Positions 57,023 to 64,000 of a DNA stretch of 64,000 nt are shown piece after piece. The stretch is taken from NCBI GenBank assembly GCA_035571515.1, contig DATNCQ010000039.1, positions 1 to 64,000 of the forward strand. Direction: 5' to 3'. Positions within the stretch are counted from its first letter, which is position 1; each line of letters begins with the position of its first letter. This DNA comes from Gp6-AA40 sp035571515 (GTDB taxonomy: Bacteria > Acidobacteriota > Vicinamibacteria > Vicinamibacterales > UBA2999). A program made the position numbers and the translations under genes. The notes beneath the pieces were generated by a model, which saw only the letters and a list, made by a program, of their open reading frames with translations, had not been told where the DNA came from and searched no databases.

Positions 57023-57342
57023 AGGTTGAGGATACTACCTCCGCTCGTTTAGACGCCTGGGCGGGCCCGCAGGCTTCAGGTGCGGGTGGCGCGATCTTCC
57101 CCAGATGAGTGGTGCCGCTAAAGCGCGACTTCCCTAGCAGATGCCGCGTGGAGCGGCGCGAAAGCGCGTCGACGTTCGCGCGCGCTCGCGTACGTCGTTG
57201 CGATCCGAAGGAAACGGCATTGACGGAGCGCACGATACGCCTTCCTCACCCCGTATCAGGTACACGGGTGCCTGGGCGCAATGTATGACAATCAATCCGG
57301 TCAGACTTGCATTGTCATGGCAGTCAATATGAAGATTGCGCC
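57023..57342. other. 320-base intergenic region upstream of htpX and the MocR-type gene
   Basis: This divergent region has no supportable gene. It contains the upstream halves of the MocR-type operator (57285-57320) and presumably the promoters for htpX and for the MocR-type gene. I see no convincing sigma-70 consensus pair. Confidence 0.6.
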
Positions 57343-57351
57343 ATGACAATG
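57285..57351. promoter_or_regulatory. Operator of the MocR-type regulator (three half-sites)
   Basis: ATGACAAT occurs at 57285-57292 and again at 57343-57350, with its inverse ATTGTCAT at 57311-57318. The second and third sites extend to a perfect 11-bp inverted repeat, CATTGTCATGG (57310-57320) and CCATGACAATG (57341-57351). The last half-site contains the ATG of the regulator gene, so binding would block its own expression. Confidence 0.7.
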
Positions 57352-58701
57352 TGGCTGCCGAATCTCGAGGGGCGGCGGGGACCGGTCTACCGCCGCATTG
57401 CCGACGCCATAGACGAGGACGTGCAGAAGGGTAGCCTGCGTGCCGGCGCCCGGCTGCCGCCGCACCGTGACATGGCCGATCACCTCGGCGTCACGGTGAC
57501 CACCGTCACCCGCGCCTATACCGAGGCGGCGCGCCGCGGGCTCATCTCCGGCCATGTCGGCCGCGGCACGTTCATCCGCGGACAGGAGATCGAGGACGCG
57601 TCCCCCGGGCCGATCGATCTCAGCATCAACATCCTGATGCCCGACAAGGAGGTCGCCGCGCTCGAGCCGCGCATGTTCCAGCGGCGCGTGCTCCCGTGGA
57701 CCGACCTGCTCGGCTACGTCCCGACACCGGGGCACCGTCGTCATCGGCAGGCGATGGCCGAGTGGCTCGCGGTGATGGGCACGCCGGCGTCGCCCGACCG
57801 CATCATCCTGACGACCGGCGCGCAGCACGCGCTGCTCGTCGCGGTGATGGCGACGACCAGGCCTGGCGACGTCGTGCTGGCCGAGGACCTCACCTACTCG
57901 GGCATGAAGGACCTGGCCCGGCAGTCGCACCTGAAGCTGCGCGGCATCGCGATGGACGGGGAGGGACTCCGTGTCGACGCGCTCGAAGCCGCGTGCCGTT
58001 CGACGAAGGCGCGTGTGCTCTACTGCATGCCGCGGCTGCAGAACCCGACCTCCGCGGTGATGTCCGAGCGGCGGCGGCGCCAGGTCGCCGCGCTCGCCGA
58101 GAAGTACCGCCTCACCGTGATCGAAGACGACGTCTATGGATTCCTCTCGCCGGAACGCGCGTCGCTGTCGGCGCTGATCCCGGAGCGGACGATCTTCGTC
58201 ACGAGCGTGTCGAAGAGCCTGTTCCCGGGGATGCGCCTCGGCTGCGTCGTCGCGCCCCCCTCGATGGTGGAGAAACTGAGCGCCGCGGTCTGGACAACGA
58301 CGATCTGCGTGCCGCCGATCAGCGCGGACCTGCTGTGCGGCTGGATGGAGGACGGGACGGCGCTGCGCATTCTCGAATGGAAGCGGCACGAAGTGGCCGC
58401 GCGCCAGGCGATGGCGAAGCGGCTGCTCGAGGGCCATCGCGTGCAGACGCACCCGTCGAGCCCGCACGCGTGGCTGCACCTGCCGGCGCGCTGGACCGCG
58501 GAGGCGTTTGCGGGCGAGATGCGCTCGCGCGGCATCATCGTCAACGCGTCGGCCGCGTTCTCGGTCACAGACCAGCCGAGCCCGCGCGCGATCCGCTTGT
58601 GCCTCGGGACGCCGCGCACGCGGGCGGGCCTCGAGCAGGCGCTCACGCGGCTGGTATCGGCGCTCTCGGAACGCGCTCCCGCCGCCCGCGCCGTCGTGTA
58701 A
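57343..58701 (+). CDS. MocR-type transcription factor (GntR helix-turn-helix plus aminotransferase)
   Basis: This 452-residue protein has an N-terminal GntR-family winged helix at about 12-80 (AGARLPPHRDMADHLGVTVT, TRAYTEAARRGLISGHVGRG) and a class-I aminotransferase-like domain at about 100-445, with PLP lysine Lys291 in SVSKSLFPGMRLG. MocR proteins sense PLP or amino-compound ligands and control vitamin B6, GABA, taurine or amino-acid genes. The target is not evident. ATG 57343 or 57349 is the start, inside the operator. It converges with the TIGR00300 gene. Confidence 0.9.
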   Translation: MTMWLPNLEGRRGPVYRRIADAIDEDVQKGSLRAGARLPPHRDMADHLGVTVTTVTRAYTEAARRGLISGHVGRGTFIRGQEIEDASPGPIDLSINILMPDKEVAALEPRMFQRRVLPWTDLLGYVPTPGHRRHRQAMAEWLAVMGTPASPDRIILTTGAQHALLVAVMATTRPGDVVLAEDLTYSGMKDLARQSHLKLRGIAMDGEGLRVDALEAACRSTKARVLYCMPRLQNPTSAVMSERRRRQVAALAEKYRLTVIEDDVYGFLSPERASLSALIPERTIFVTSVSKSLFPGMRLGCVVAPPSMVEKLSAAVWTTTICVPPISADLLCGWMEDGTALRILEWKRHEVAARQAMAKRLLEGHRVQTHPSSPHAWLHLPARWTAEAFAGEMRSRGIIVNASAAFSVTDQPSPRAIRLCLGTPRTRAGLEQALTRLVSALSERAPAARAVV

Positions 58702-58749
58702 CCACGAAGGCCGCTGCGCGGCTGCGCGCGAAGCGCGCCATCGTGGTTA
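58699..58749. terminator. Bidirectional terminator-like inverted repeat including both stops
   Basis: TAACCACGA (58699-58707) and TCGTGGTTA (58741-58749) are perfect arms. The first contains the TAA of the MocR-type gene and the second the TAA of the convergent gene. An inner GCGCG-rich stem strengthens the fold. Confidence 0.55.
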
Positions 58750-59961
58750 GCCTCGCAGGGCCTCGGCGAGCCGGTGCAGGAAGAGACCGACATCGGTCAC
58801 GACGCCGACCGTCTGCATCGATCCGCGGTCGCTCAGCTTGGTGACAACCGCCGGGTTGATATCCACGCACACCACCCGCACCCACGACGGGAGCATGTTG
58901 CCGACGCCGATGCTGTGCAGCATCGACGAGAGCATCAGCACCAGCTGCACGTTGTTCGACAGCACCTCGGCATAGCGCTCCTGCGCGGCGATCAGGTCCA
59001 TCTGCGTGTCCGGGAGCGGGCCGTCGTCGCGGATGCTGCCGGCGAGCACGAACTCGACGCCGTGCTGCACGCACTCGTACATCACCCCCGACTTCAGCAC
59101 GCCGCGCTCGACCGCCGGGCGGAGGCCGCCCGCGCGGTTGATCGTGTTGATCGCCGCCATGTGATTGCGGTGCCCCTGCTCCACGGGCGCGCCCGCGGCG
59201 AGATCGATCCCGAGCGAGGTCCCGCTCAACGCGAACTCGACGTCGTGCACCGCCAGCGCGTTGCCGGCGAGCACGACGTGCACGTAGCCCGCGCGAATCA
59301 GCTCGGAGAAGTGCTCGACGCCCCCCGTGTGCACCACCACGGGGCCGGCGACGACGGCGATGCGGCCGCCGCTCTTCTTCACCTCGCGCATCATCGCGGC
59401 AATCCGCGCCACGCTCCCTTCGACGCGCCGCTCCGAGGACACGTCGTTGCTCATGAACGCGAAGCCGAGGCGGTCGCGCTCGCGGAACTCCGGCGTGACG
59501 CGAATCCCTTCGTGGCCGCAGACGACCGCCTCGCCGGCCTTCACGTCGCGCAGCTTCCGGCAGGCCGGCCGTCCGTCGCTGACGACGATCACCGCGTCCA
59601 TCCGCTGCTGTTCGACTTCTTTCCAGCGTCCGCCCACGCGCACGTGGGTGCGGTGGTTGGTCGTCGAATAGAAATCGTCGGGGACGCAGCGGTCCTTCTC
59701 GGCCGGTTTGACCAGCGCGTCGCGCTCGCGGACGGGGTGGCAACCCCAGGTGGTCAGTTGCTGGAGCAGCTCATCCAGCTGATGCGTATCGGTCGCCGTG
59801 ATCCGCATCTCGATGCGCGAGGCGTCGTCGTTGGTGCGGCCGATGTCGAACTTGAGGATTTCGTACTGAGCCTTGTATTCGATGATCTTGTCGAAAATTG
59901 CCGACAGATGGCCGGAGTCGATCAGGTGACCCTCGGCCTCGATCGTGTCGTGGGCAGCCAT
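58747..59961 (-). CDS. TIGR00300 family protein (LOR/SDH-domain, ornithine-cyclodeaminase type)
   Basis: This 404-residue protein matches the TIGR00300 family over its length: EGHLIDSGHLSAIFDKIIEY, then DDFYSTTNHRTHVRVGGRW and DAVIVVSDGRPACRKLRDVK. Further matches are GPVVVHTGGVEHFSELIRAG, VLAGNALAVHDVEFALSGTS and HRNHMAAINTINRAGG. Members have an N-terminal lyase-like module and a C-terminal Rossmann-like part. Archaeal and cyanobacterial relatives have ornithine cyclodeaminase activity, giving proline and ammonia. That activity is an inference here. TAGAAT lies 8 bases before ATG 59961. Confidence 0.82.
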   Translation of the reverse strand: MAAHDTIEAEGHLIDSGHLSAIFDKIIEYKAQYEILKFDIGRTNDDASRIEMRITATDTHQLDELLQQLTTWGCHPVRERDALVKPAEKDRCVPDDFYSTTNHRTHVRVGGRWKEVEQQRMDAVIVVSDGRPACRKLRDVKAGEAVVCGHEGIRVTPEFRERDRLGFAFMSNDVSSERRVEGSVARIAAMMREVKKSGGRIAVVAGPVVVHTGGVEHFSELIRAGYVHVVLAGNALAVHDVEFALSGTSLGIDLAAGAPVEQGHRNHMAAINTINRAGGLRPAVERGVLKSGVMYECVQHGVEFVLAGSIRDDGPLPDTQMDLIAAQERYAEVLSNNVQLVLMLSSMLHSIGVGNMLPSWVRVVCVDINPAVVTKLSDRGSMQTVGVVTDVGLFLHRLAEALRG

Positions 59962-59969
59962 GGGTGCCC

Positions 59970-59975
59970 ATTCTA
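59970..59975 (-). promoter_or_regulatory. -10-like TAGAAT 8 bases before ATG 59961
   Basis: On the minus strand TAGAAT is followed by 8 bases and the start codon of the TIGR00300 gene, which has no ribosome-binding site. Confidence 0.38.
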
Positions 59976-60049
59976 GCGTCGTGGCGCCTGCGCGCCCGGG
60001 GGTGCTCGTCCGGTACGGTTCGTGCTGGAAACGCGGCGTCGAGGTACGC

Positions 60050-60538
60050 ATGGCGAGACGGGCAGTCGTCAGGCTGGGGATTCCGGCGTTGATCGTCGCG
60101 GTGCTGGCCGTGGTGGCGCTCTGGCGCATCGGTCCGCCGCCGCGGAACGCGAGCGCCGTCGGGGCGACGGGGACGACGGGAACGAGCGTCGAAAAAACGT
60201 TGACGGCGCCGATCACCACGCTCGCGGAGGTGATGTCGAACAACTCCGTCGGACGCGAAGCGTCGCTCGAGCACGTCAACATCCGGGAAAGCGCCGGCGA
60301 TCGGTTCTACTGGATCGGCTCCGGCGACGACCGGCCCACCTTCGTCGTCCTCGACCCCGACGTGAAGCGCACGACGGAGACGACGCTGCGGCCCGGCGCG
60401 CGCGTGACGCTGATTGGCATCGTCCGGCCCGTGCCCACCGCCGCGGACGTCGAGCAGAAGTGGCATCTGCCGGCGGCCACCGCCGCGCTGATCGCGGAGT
60501 CAGGCACCTACCTGTACGTCACGGAGATCCGGAACTAG
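60050..60538 (+). CDS. Membrane-anchored hypothetical protein, OB-fold-like
   Basis: This 162-residue protein has one N-terminal hydrophobic helix (VRLGIPALIVAVLAVVALW) and a periplasmic beta-rich domain (HVNIRESAGDRFYWIGSGDD, TTLRPGARVTLIGIVRPVP). The middle, with its strand-rich G(V/I)V pattern, recalls OB-fold proteins such as the DUF5666 or CcmE type, but no defining motif is present. GAGG lies 5 bases before ATG 60050. It diverges from the TIGR00300 gene. Confidence 0.65.
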   Translation: MARRAVVRLGIPALIVAVLAVVALWRIGPPPRNASAVGATGTTGTSVEKTLTAPITTLAEVMSNNSVGREASLEHVNIRESAGDRFYWIGSGDDRPTFVVLDPDVKRTTETTLRPGARVTLIGIVRPVPTAADVEQKWHLPAATAALIAESGTYLYVTEIRN

Positions 60539-60674
60539 CGTCGTCGGTTCTCTGATTCGCACGCCGCGACGGGCCTGCCCACTCATTCACGGATCTTCCG
60601 TTCACTCGCCTTGCACGACGCACGCGCCGATAACACGGGTATCGGGTTCGAGTCCTTTCCCTGGGGTATCCGCA

Positions 60675-63224
60675 ATGCGTCGTCTCGTCGTCCTGATGAT
60701 CCTGCTGCCGTCCGCAGTGGCCGCCGCCGCCGCCCTGGGCACGCAGTTCGTGCTTCGCGATTACTCGGTTGACGTCTTCCATCTCCAGCCGCGGAACCAG
60801 CTCCACGAGCATCCGATCGGTCATGACTGGGTCGCGGCGACCGAGCAGGAATGGATCGTCACCGACGTCGTTGGCGCGATCGACGGCATCGCGCGTCTGA
60901 CGCCCGACGTCAAGGTCACGGTCCACTCGAGCGCCCTCGATGCGAACGGACCGCGGCGCGCGGCGAACACGGCCTTTGACGTGGTCGCCGACGGCGTGTC
61001 GATGCGCGTCGCCGTCGTAGATCACATCTGGTCGCCCGAGATGTATGCGCCGCTGGCGGCCAGGTTGCTCGGCGCTTCAGCGCCTCCGGCAGCGGATGGC
61101 GATCTGGACGCACGCACGGCGCTCGTCGATCGCCGCGTCGAGACGCTGCTCGACGCGAACCGCCGGATCTCGGCGTCCCTTCAGACCAACATGCGATCCG
61201 CGCCGGCGCACGAGGCCGCGGCCGTCCTGATCGGCGCCTTTGCCCTTCGTGAATCGGCGAACTTGTTCACCGACGTACGGCCGGCGCTGTCGCGTATGAC
61301 GGCGCACCTGGCGGTCGCGCGCGCGCTTCGCGGAACGGCGCCGCCGTCTCGCGACGGACTCCTGGCGCTGGCGATTCTCGCGGAAGGCGCGGGGTTGCAG
61401 CGGCAGGCGCTGGAGGCGACGGATCGATTCGAGAGCGGATCCTCGAGCGACGCCGACCACGCCTGGTCGCGTGCCATGCGCCTGCGCATCACGGGCGATT
61501 GGCGCATGTACCAGCCCTCGCAGCTGACGACCCTCGCGGAGCAGATCGAATACGCCCGCGCACTTCGCGAGCACGTCGACCTCAACGCCATGATGGCGTT
61601 CCTGGACACGATCCGGCCGGTCGACGTCGCCGACTGGCACCGCTTCGCCATCTCCAGCCGCTACGCGTATCCGAACATCGAGGGCGGCCATCGCTTCGCG
61701 TCCGGGGCAGTTCCCGGTGAATTATCGGAGGCGCGCCGGGCGTGGAATGCCCTGCACGACCAGCCGATCGAGAGTGAAGACGCGCTCATCGCGGCGTTGA
61801 ACGACCGCCCCGGTCGAACGCCCGTCTATCGCACCCCAGAGGGAACTCGCGTGGAGGTCCTCGACTGGGGCACGTGGGCCGCTTCATCGCAGCGCCACGT
61901 GTGCAGTGCGCTCGTGCTGATGCTGATGCACGCCCACAACCTCCGCGGCGACGATGCCATCGACCCGCAGTGGCGGGAGCTCGATCGCCATTTCAGCGGT
62001 CTCGCGCTGTATCCGCTCGTGGGACGCTGGGCGCTCGACATCCACGCCGTGGTGAGCACGCCCGACTATCAGCGCGTCATGGCCGCCGCACGCCCCGTTG
62101 CCGAACACGCGCCCGAGCTGTTGACCGCCGCGGCATGGAATTACCTCCTTCAACCGCCACACGGGACGCGTCTCGCGGATCCGTTTCCGATCGATCGCGC
62201 GTGGTTCGAGTCCGGCTCGCCGGCCGGCACCGCCTTCGATCTCGACCATCGCGCCCTGCAGGCGGGGTGCCCGTGGAAGGCCGACCTCGGCGATGTCGCC
62301 AGGTGGGCGCAGGAGCGCCCCTACGACGACTGGACGCAATGGTCCTCCGCGTGGCTGCCCGTCACCGGGAAGCCGAGCCTGACGGCCGTGCGCAAGGCGA
62401 TGGGTCCGTTGCTCGACTACCACGTCGGGGCCGTGACGCTGCTGTATGAATACATGGACATGTCGGTGGACGACCGCGTCGAGCTCGGGAGGAAGATGTG
62501 CGAGCTCAACCCCGACGCGTGTGTGCGCGTCGCCGACCTGCTGCTCCTCGATCATCGTGAACGAGACGCGGCGGCCGCGTACGAGCGCTGGATCGCGAAC
62601 GCCCGCGACGAAGTGACGGTGTCGAACAGCGTCTCATGGCTGGCACGGTACTACCGCGATGTCGGACGGACCGACGATGCCCGGACCATCGCGACGCGGG
62701 CCGGCCACACCGGCTCGGCGCGCGGACTACGAACGCTCGGCGAACAGCTCGAGGCCGAGGGACGCGACGCGGAGGCTGAAGACGTCTATCGCGACATCGC
62801 GGATTCCTATCCAAATGTCACCGAACCGCTCGGCACGTTCCTCCTGAAACGCGCGCTCGCGACGCGTGACGCCGCTCTCCAGGCCGAGGCAATGAACCTC
62901 CTGCGCAGCATCTACCCGGACGGCCTGCAGCGCCCCAACACGTACGAGCTCGACGCCGTCCCGCGCGACGGCGCGGTCTTCGGCAATTTCGGCCGCCGCC
63001 CCTCGAGCGTTGGATTCCGGGCCGACGACATCATCGTCCGCGTAGACGGATGGCGCGTGCGGACCGCCGCGCAGGTGATCGAGGCGATGTGGCTCGACGC
63101 CGGCAATCCGGTTGCCTTCACGCTGTGGCGCGGAGGGAAGTACCAGGAGGTGCGCCTGACCGTGCCGCAGCACTACCTTGGCGTGGTGTTCAGGGACTAC
63201 GTGCCGTCAGCACGCCCCCAATAG
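60675..63224 (+). CDS. Large exported TPR-like protein with C-terminal PDZ-like domain
   Basis: This 849-residue protein has a signal peptide or anchor (LVVLMILLPSAVAAAAALG) and a beta-rich N-terminal domain at about 30-120. A long alpha-helical middle (about 140-730) follows, with TPR-like pairs near 620-720 (ARYYRDVGRTDDARTIATRA, LEAEGRDAEAEDVYRDIA). A PDZ-like end lies at about 750-835 (SVGFRADDIIVRVDGWRVRT, AFTLWRGGKYQEVRL). I do not recognise a named family. The PDZ domain suggests it binds C-terminal peptides of envelope proteins. No protease motif is visible. It converges with the OmpR-family gene. Confidence 0.72.
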   Translation: MRRLVVLMILLPSAVAAAAALGTQFVLRDYSVDVFHLQPRNQLHEHPIGHDWVAATEQEWIVTDVVGAIDGIARLTPDVKVTVHSSALDANGPRRAANTAFDVVADGVSMRVAVVDHIWSPEMYAPLAARLLGASAPPAADGDLDARTALVDRRVETLLDANRRISASLQTNMRSAPAHEAAAVLIGAFALRESANLFTDVRPALSRMTAHLAVARALRGTAPPSRDGLLALAILAEGAGLQRQALEATDRFESGSSSDADHAWSRAMRLRITGDWRMYQPSQLTTLAEQIEYARALREHVDLNAMMAFLDTIRPVDVADWHRFAISSRYAYPNIEGGHRFASGAVPGELSEARRAWNALHDQPIESEDALIAALNDRPGRTPVYRTPEGTRVEVLDWGTWAASSQRHVCSALVLMLMHAHNLRGDDAIDPQWRELDRHFSGLALYPLVGRWALDIHAVVSTPDYQRVMAAARPVAEHAPELLTAAAWNYLLQPPHGTRLADPFPIDRAWFESGSPAGTAFDLDHRALQAGCPWKADLGDVARWAQERPYDDWTQWSSAWLPVTGKPSLTAVRKAMGPLLDYHVGAVTLLYEYMDMSVDDRVELGRKMCELNPDACVRVADLLLLDHRERDAAAAYERWIANARDEVTVSNSVSWLARYYRDVGRTDDARTIATRAGHTGSARGLRTLGEQLEAEGRDAEAEDVYRDIADSYPNVTEPLGTFLLKRALATRDAALQAEAMNLLRSIYPDGLQRPNTYELDAVPRDGAVFGNFGRRPSSVGFRADDIIVRVDGWRVRTAAQVIEAMWLDAGNPVAFTLWRGGKYQEVRLTVPQHYLGVVFRDYVPSARPQ

Positions 63225-63244
63225 AGTGCGGCGGCGTCCGTGTC

Positions 63245-63988
63245 CTACTTGCCGTCGGGGACGAACCTGTAGCCGACGCCGCGGATCGTCTGCAGGTACC
63301 TGGGCGAGTCGGGCCGGTCCTCGACGTACTTCCTCAGGCGCACGATGAAGTTGTCGATCGCGCGCGTGTCGGTCTCCTCGTGCAGGCCCCACACGTTCTC
63401 GAGCAGCGCGCCGCGCGAGACCGGCTGCCCGGCGTGCGTCACGAGGTAGCGCAGCAGGTCGCACTCCATCTGTGTCAGCCGGTACGACTTGCCGCCCGCC
63501 TGCACCTCCATCGCCGTGAAGTCGAGCGTGCGATCGCCGAAGGTGTAGACGTCGCGTGCCGGCGCGGCCGGCCCCTCGAGCGGCCTGCCGCGGGCGGGGT
63601 CGACGGGCGTCTCGTTCCAGCGCCGGCGCCGCAGCAGGCCGTTGATGCGGGCGATGAGAATCGCGAGCTCGAACGGCTTTGGCAGGTAGTCGTCGGCGCC
63701 GGCCTCGAACCCCTTCAACACGTCTTCCGCCCGGTTGCGCGCGGTGAGCATCAGGATCGGCAGGAACTGTCCCGCCGACCGCAGCGCGGACGCGACGAAG
63801 AAGCCGTCGCGCCCCGGCAGCATCACGTCGAGCACGATGATGTCGAACGCCCGCTTTTCGTCGAGGACGAGCGCCAGCGCGCGCTCGCCGTCGGCCGAGA
63901 TGACCACGTCGTGCCCCTCGGCTTCGAGGTTGAAGCGAAGGCCGTCGGCGATGTGCTGCTCGTCTTCGACGACGAGGATGTGGCTCAT
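63245..63988 (-). CDS. OmpR-family response regulator
   Basis: This 247-residue regulator has a complete receiver (Glu8-Asp9, phospho-Asp54, Lys104) and a winged-helix DNA-binding domain at about 145-243 (LTQMECDLLRYLVTHAGQPV, RLRKYVEDRPDSPRYLQTIR). A linker of about 25 residues is rich in Pro and Arg (NETPVDPARGRPLEGPAAPA). The partner kinase is not in the window and would lie beyond the right edge or elsewhere. Confidence 0.93.
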   Translation of the reverse strand: MSHILVVEDEQHIADGLRFNLEAEGHDVVISADGERALALVLDEKRAFDIIVLDVMLPGRDGFFVASALRSAGQFLPILMLTARNRAEDVLKGFEAGADDYLPKPFELAILIARINGLLRRRRWNETPVDPARGRPLEGPAAPARDVYTFGDRTLDFTAMEVQAGGKSYRLTQMECDLLRYLVTHAGQPVSRGALLENVWGLHEETDTRAIDNFIVRLRKYVEDRPDSPRYLQTIRGVGYRFVPDGK

Positions 63989-64000
63989 GGGGGGGATTCA

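Noticed and set aside
60630..60675. A TTCGAGTCC stretch resembling the T-arm of a tRNA
   Set aside because: The T-stem pairs poorly (TCGGG against CCTTT) and no acceptor, anticodon or D-arm can be assembled upstream.

Overview
The window reads as chromosome of a high-G+C member of the Acidobacteriota, most likely the Vicinamibacteria. This is inferred from gene content: two Oar-like TonB-dependent receptors with an N-terminal carboxypeptidase-regulatory domain, two VWFA-related proteins of the kind typical of Acidobacteria, DUF6152 and DUF4159 proteins, and many exported single-gene hydrolases. I see no rRNA, tRNA, CRISPR array, integrase, transposase or prophage block. Coding density is high, and genes are arranged mostly as one- to three-gene units that often diverge or converge.

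Region by region. 0-3.2 kb: 5' part of an exported DUF4159 protein, a divergent two-domain VOC protein, and a hydroxyacid dehydrogenase with an extra N-terminal domain followed by a membrane protein. 3.4-11.4 kb: a TonB receptor facing a three-gene exported unit (two GVW-type paralogues plus DUF6152), then a large exported amidase. 11.4-16 kb: a degenerate receiver protein, a small exported repeat protein, a TPR protein whose start codon overlaps head-to-head with a proline-racemase-family enzyme, and nicotinamidase. 16-23.4 kb: SDR, pyrophosphate-type phosphofructokinase, frataxin CyaY, a VWFA protein, a SurA/DsbA-like fusion, amidohydrolase and a MATE exporter. 23.4-32 kb: second TonB receptor, polyphosphate kinase, a fused aconitase/isopropylmalate-dehydratase-type enzyme with the swivel domain first, and a lysozyme-like protein. 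32-42.7 kb: a large VWFA/TPR protein with a five-unit minisatellite, an IVS-type four-helix-bundle protein, a membrane protein, a NarL-type two-component pair that runs into a glycoside hydrolase apparently starting at CTG, an exported alpha/beta hydrolase and a YfcC-like carrier. 42.7-52.6 kb: PIG-L deacetylase, M16 peptidase, DUF5916 outer-membrane protein, PhoD phosphatase and an exported tyrosine/dual-specificity phosphatase. 52.7-64 kb: RluA-type pseudouridine synthase, MsrA, sulfurtransferase, HtpX, a MocR-type regulator with a clear operator over its own start codon, a TIGR00300 (ornithine-cyclodeaminase-type) enzyme, a large TPR/PDZ protein and an OmpR-family regulator.

Functionally the window is dominated by the cell envelope: uptake of large substrates, exported hydrolases, phosphatases and peptidases, and periplasmic redox and quality control (DsbA-like, HtpX, MsrA, rhodanese). 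Pyrophosphate and polyphosphate metabolism is represented by the PPi-type PFK and Ppk1.

Below gene scale, three patterns recur. Heptameric tandem repeats (GATCTTG, GATCCCT, AAGCTCC, TTGAGCA and GCAGCNG types) sit immediately outside genes. Several families of short hairpin elements occur two or three times each. A TATAAT-like hexamer lies 6-8 nt before the start codon of several genes lacking a ribosome-binding site, suggesting leaderless transcripts. No single new defence or biosynthetic system is evident; the most unusual items are the CTG-started hydrolase, the swivel-first dehydratase, the fused dehydrogenase and the heptamer-repeat class.
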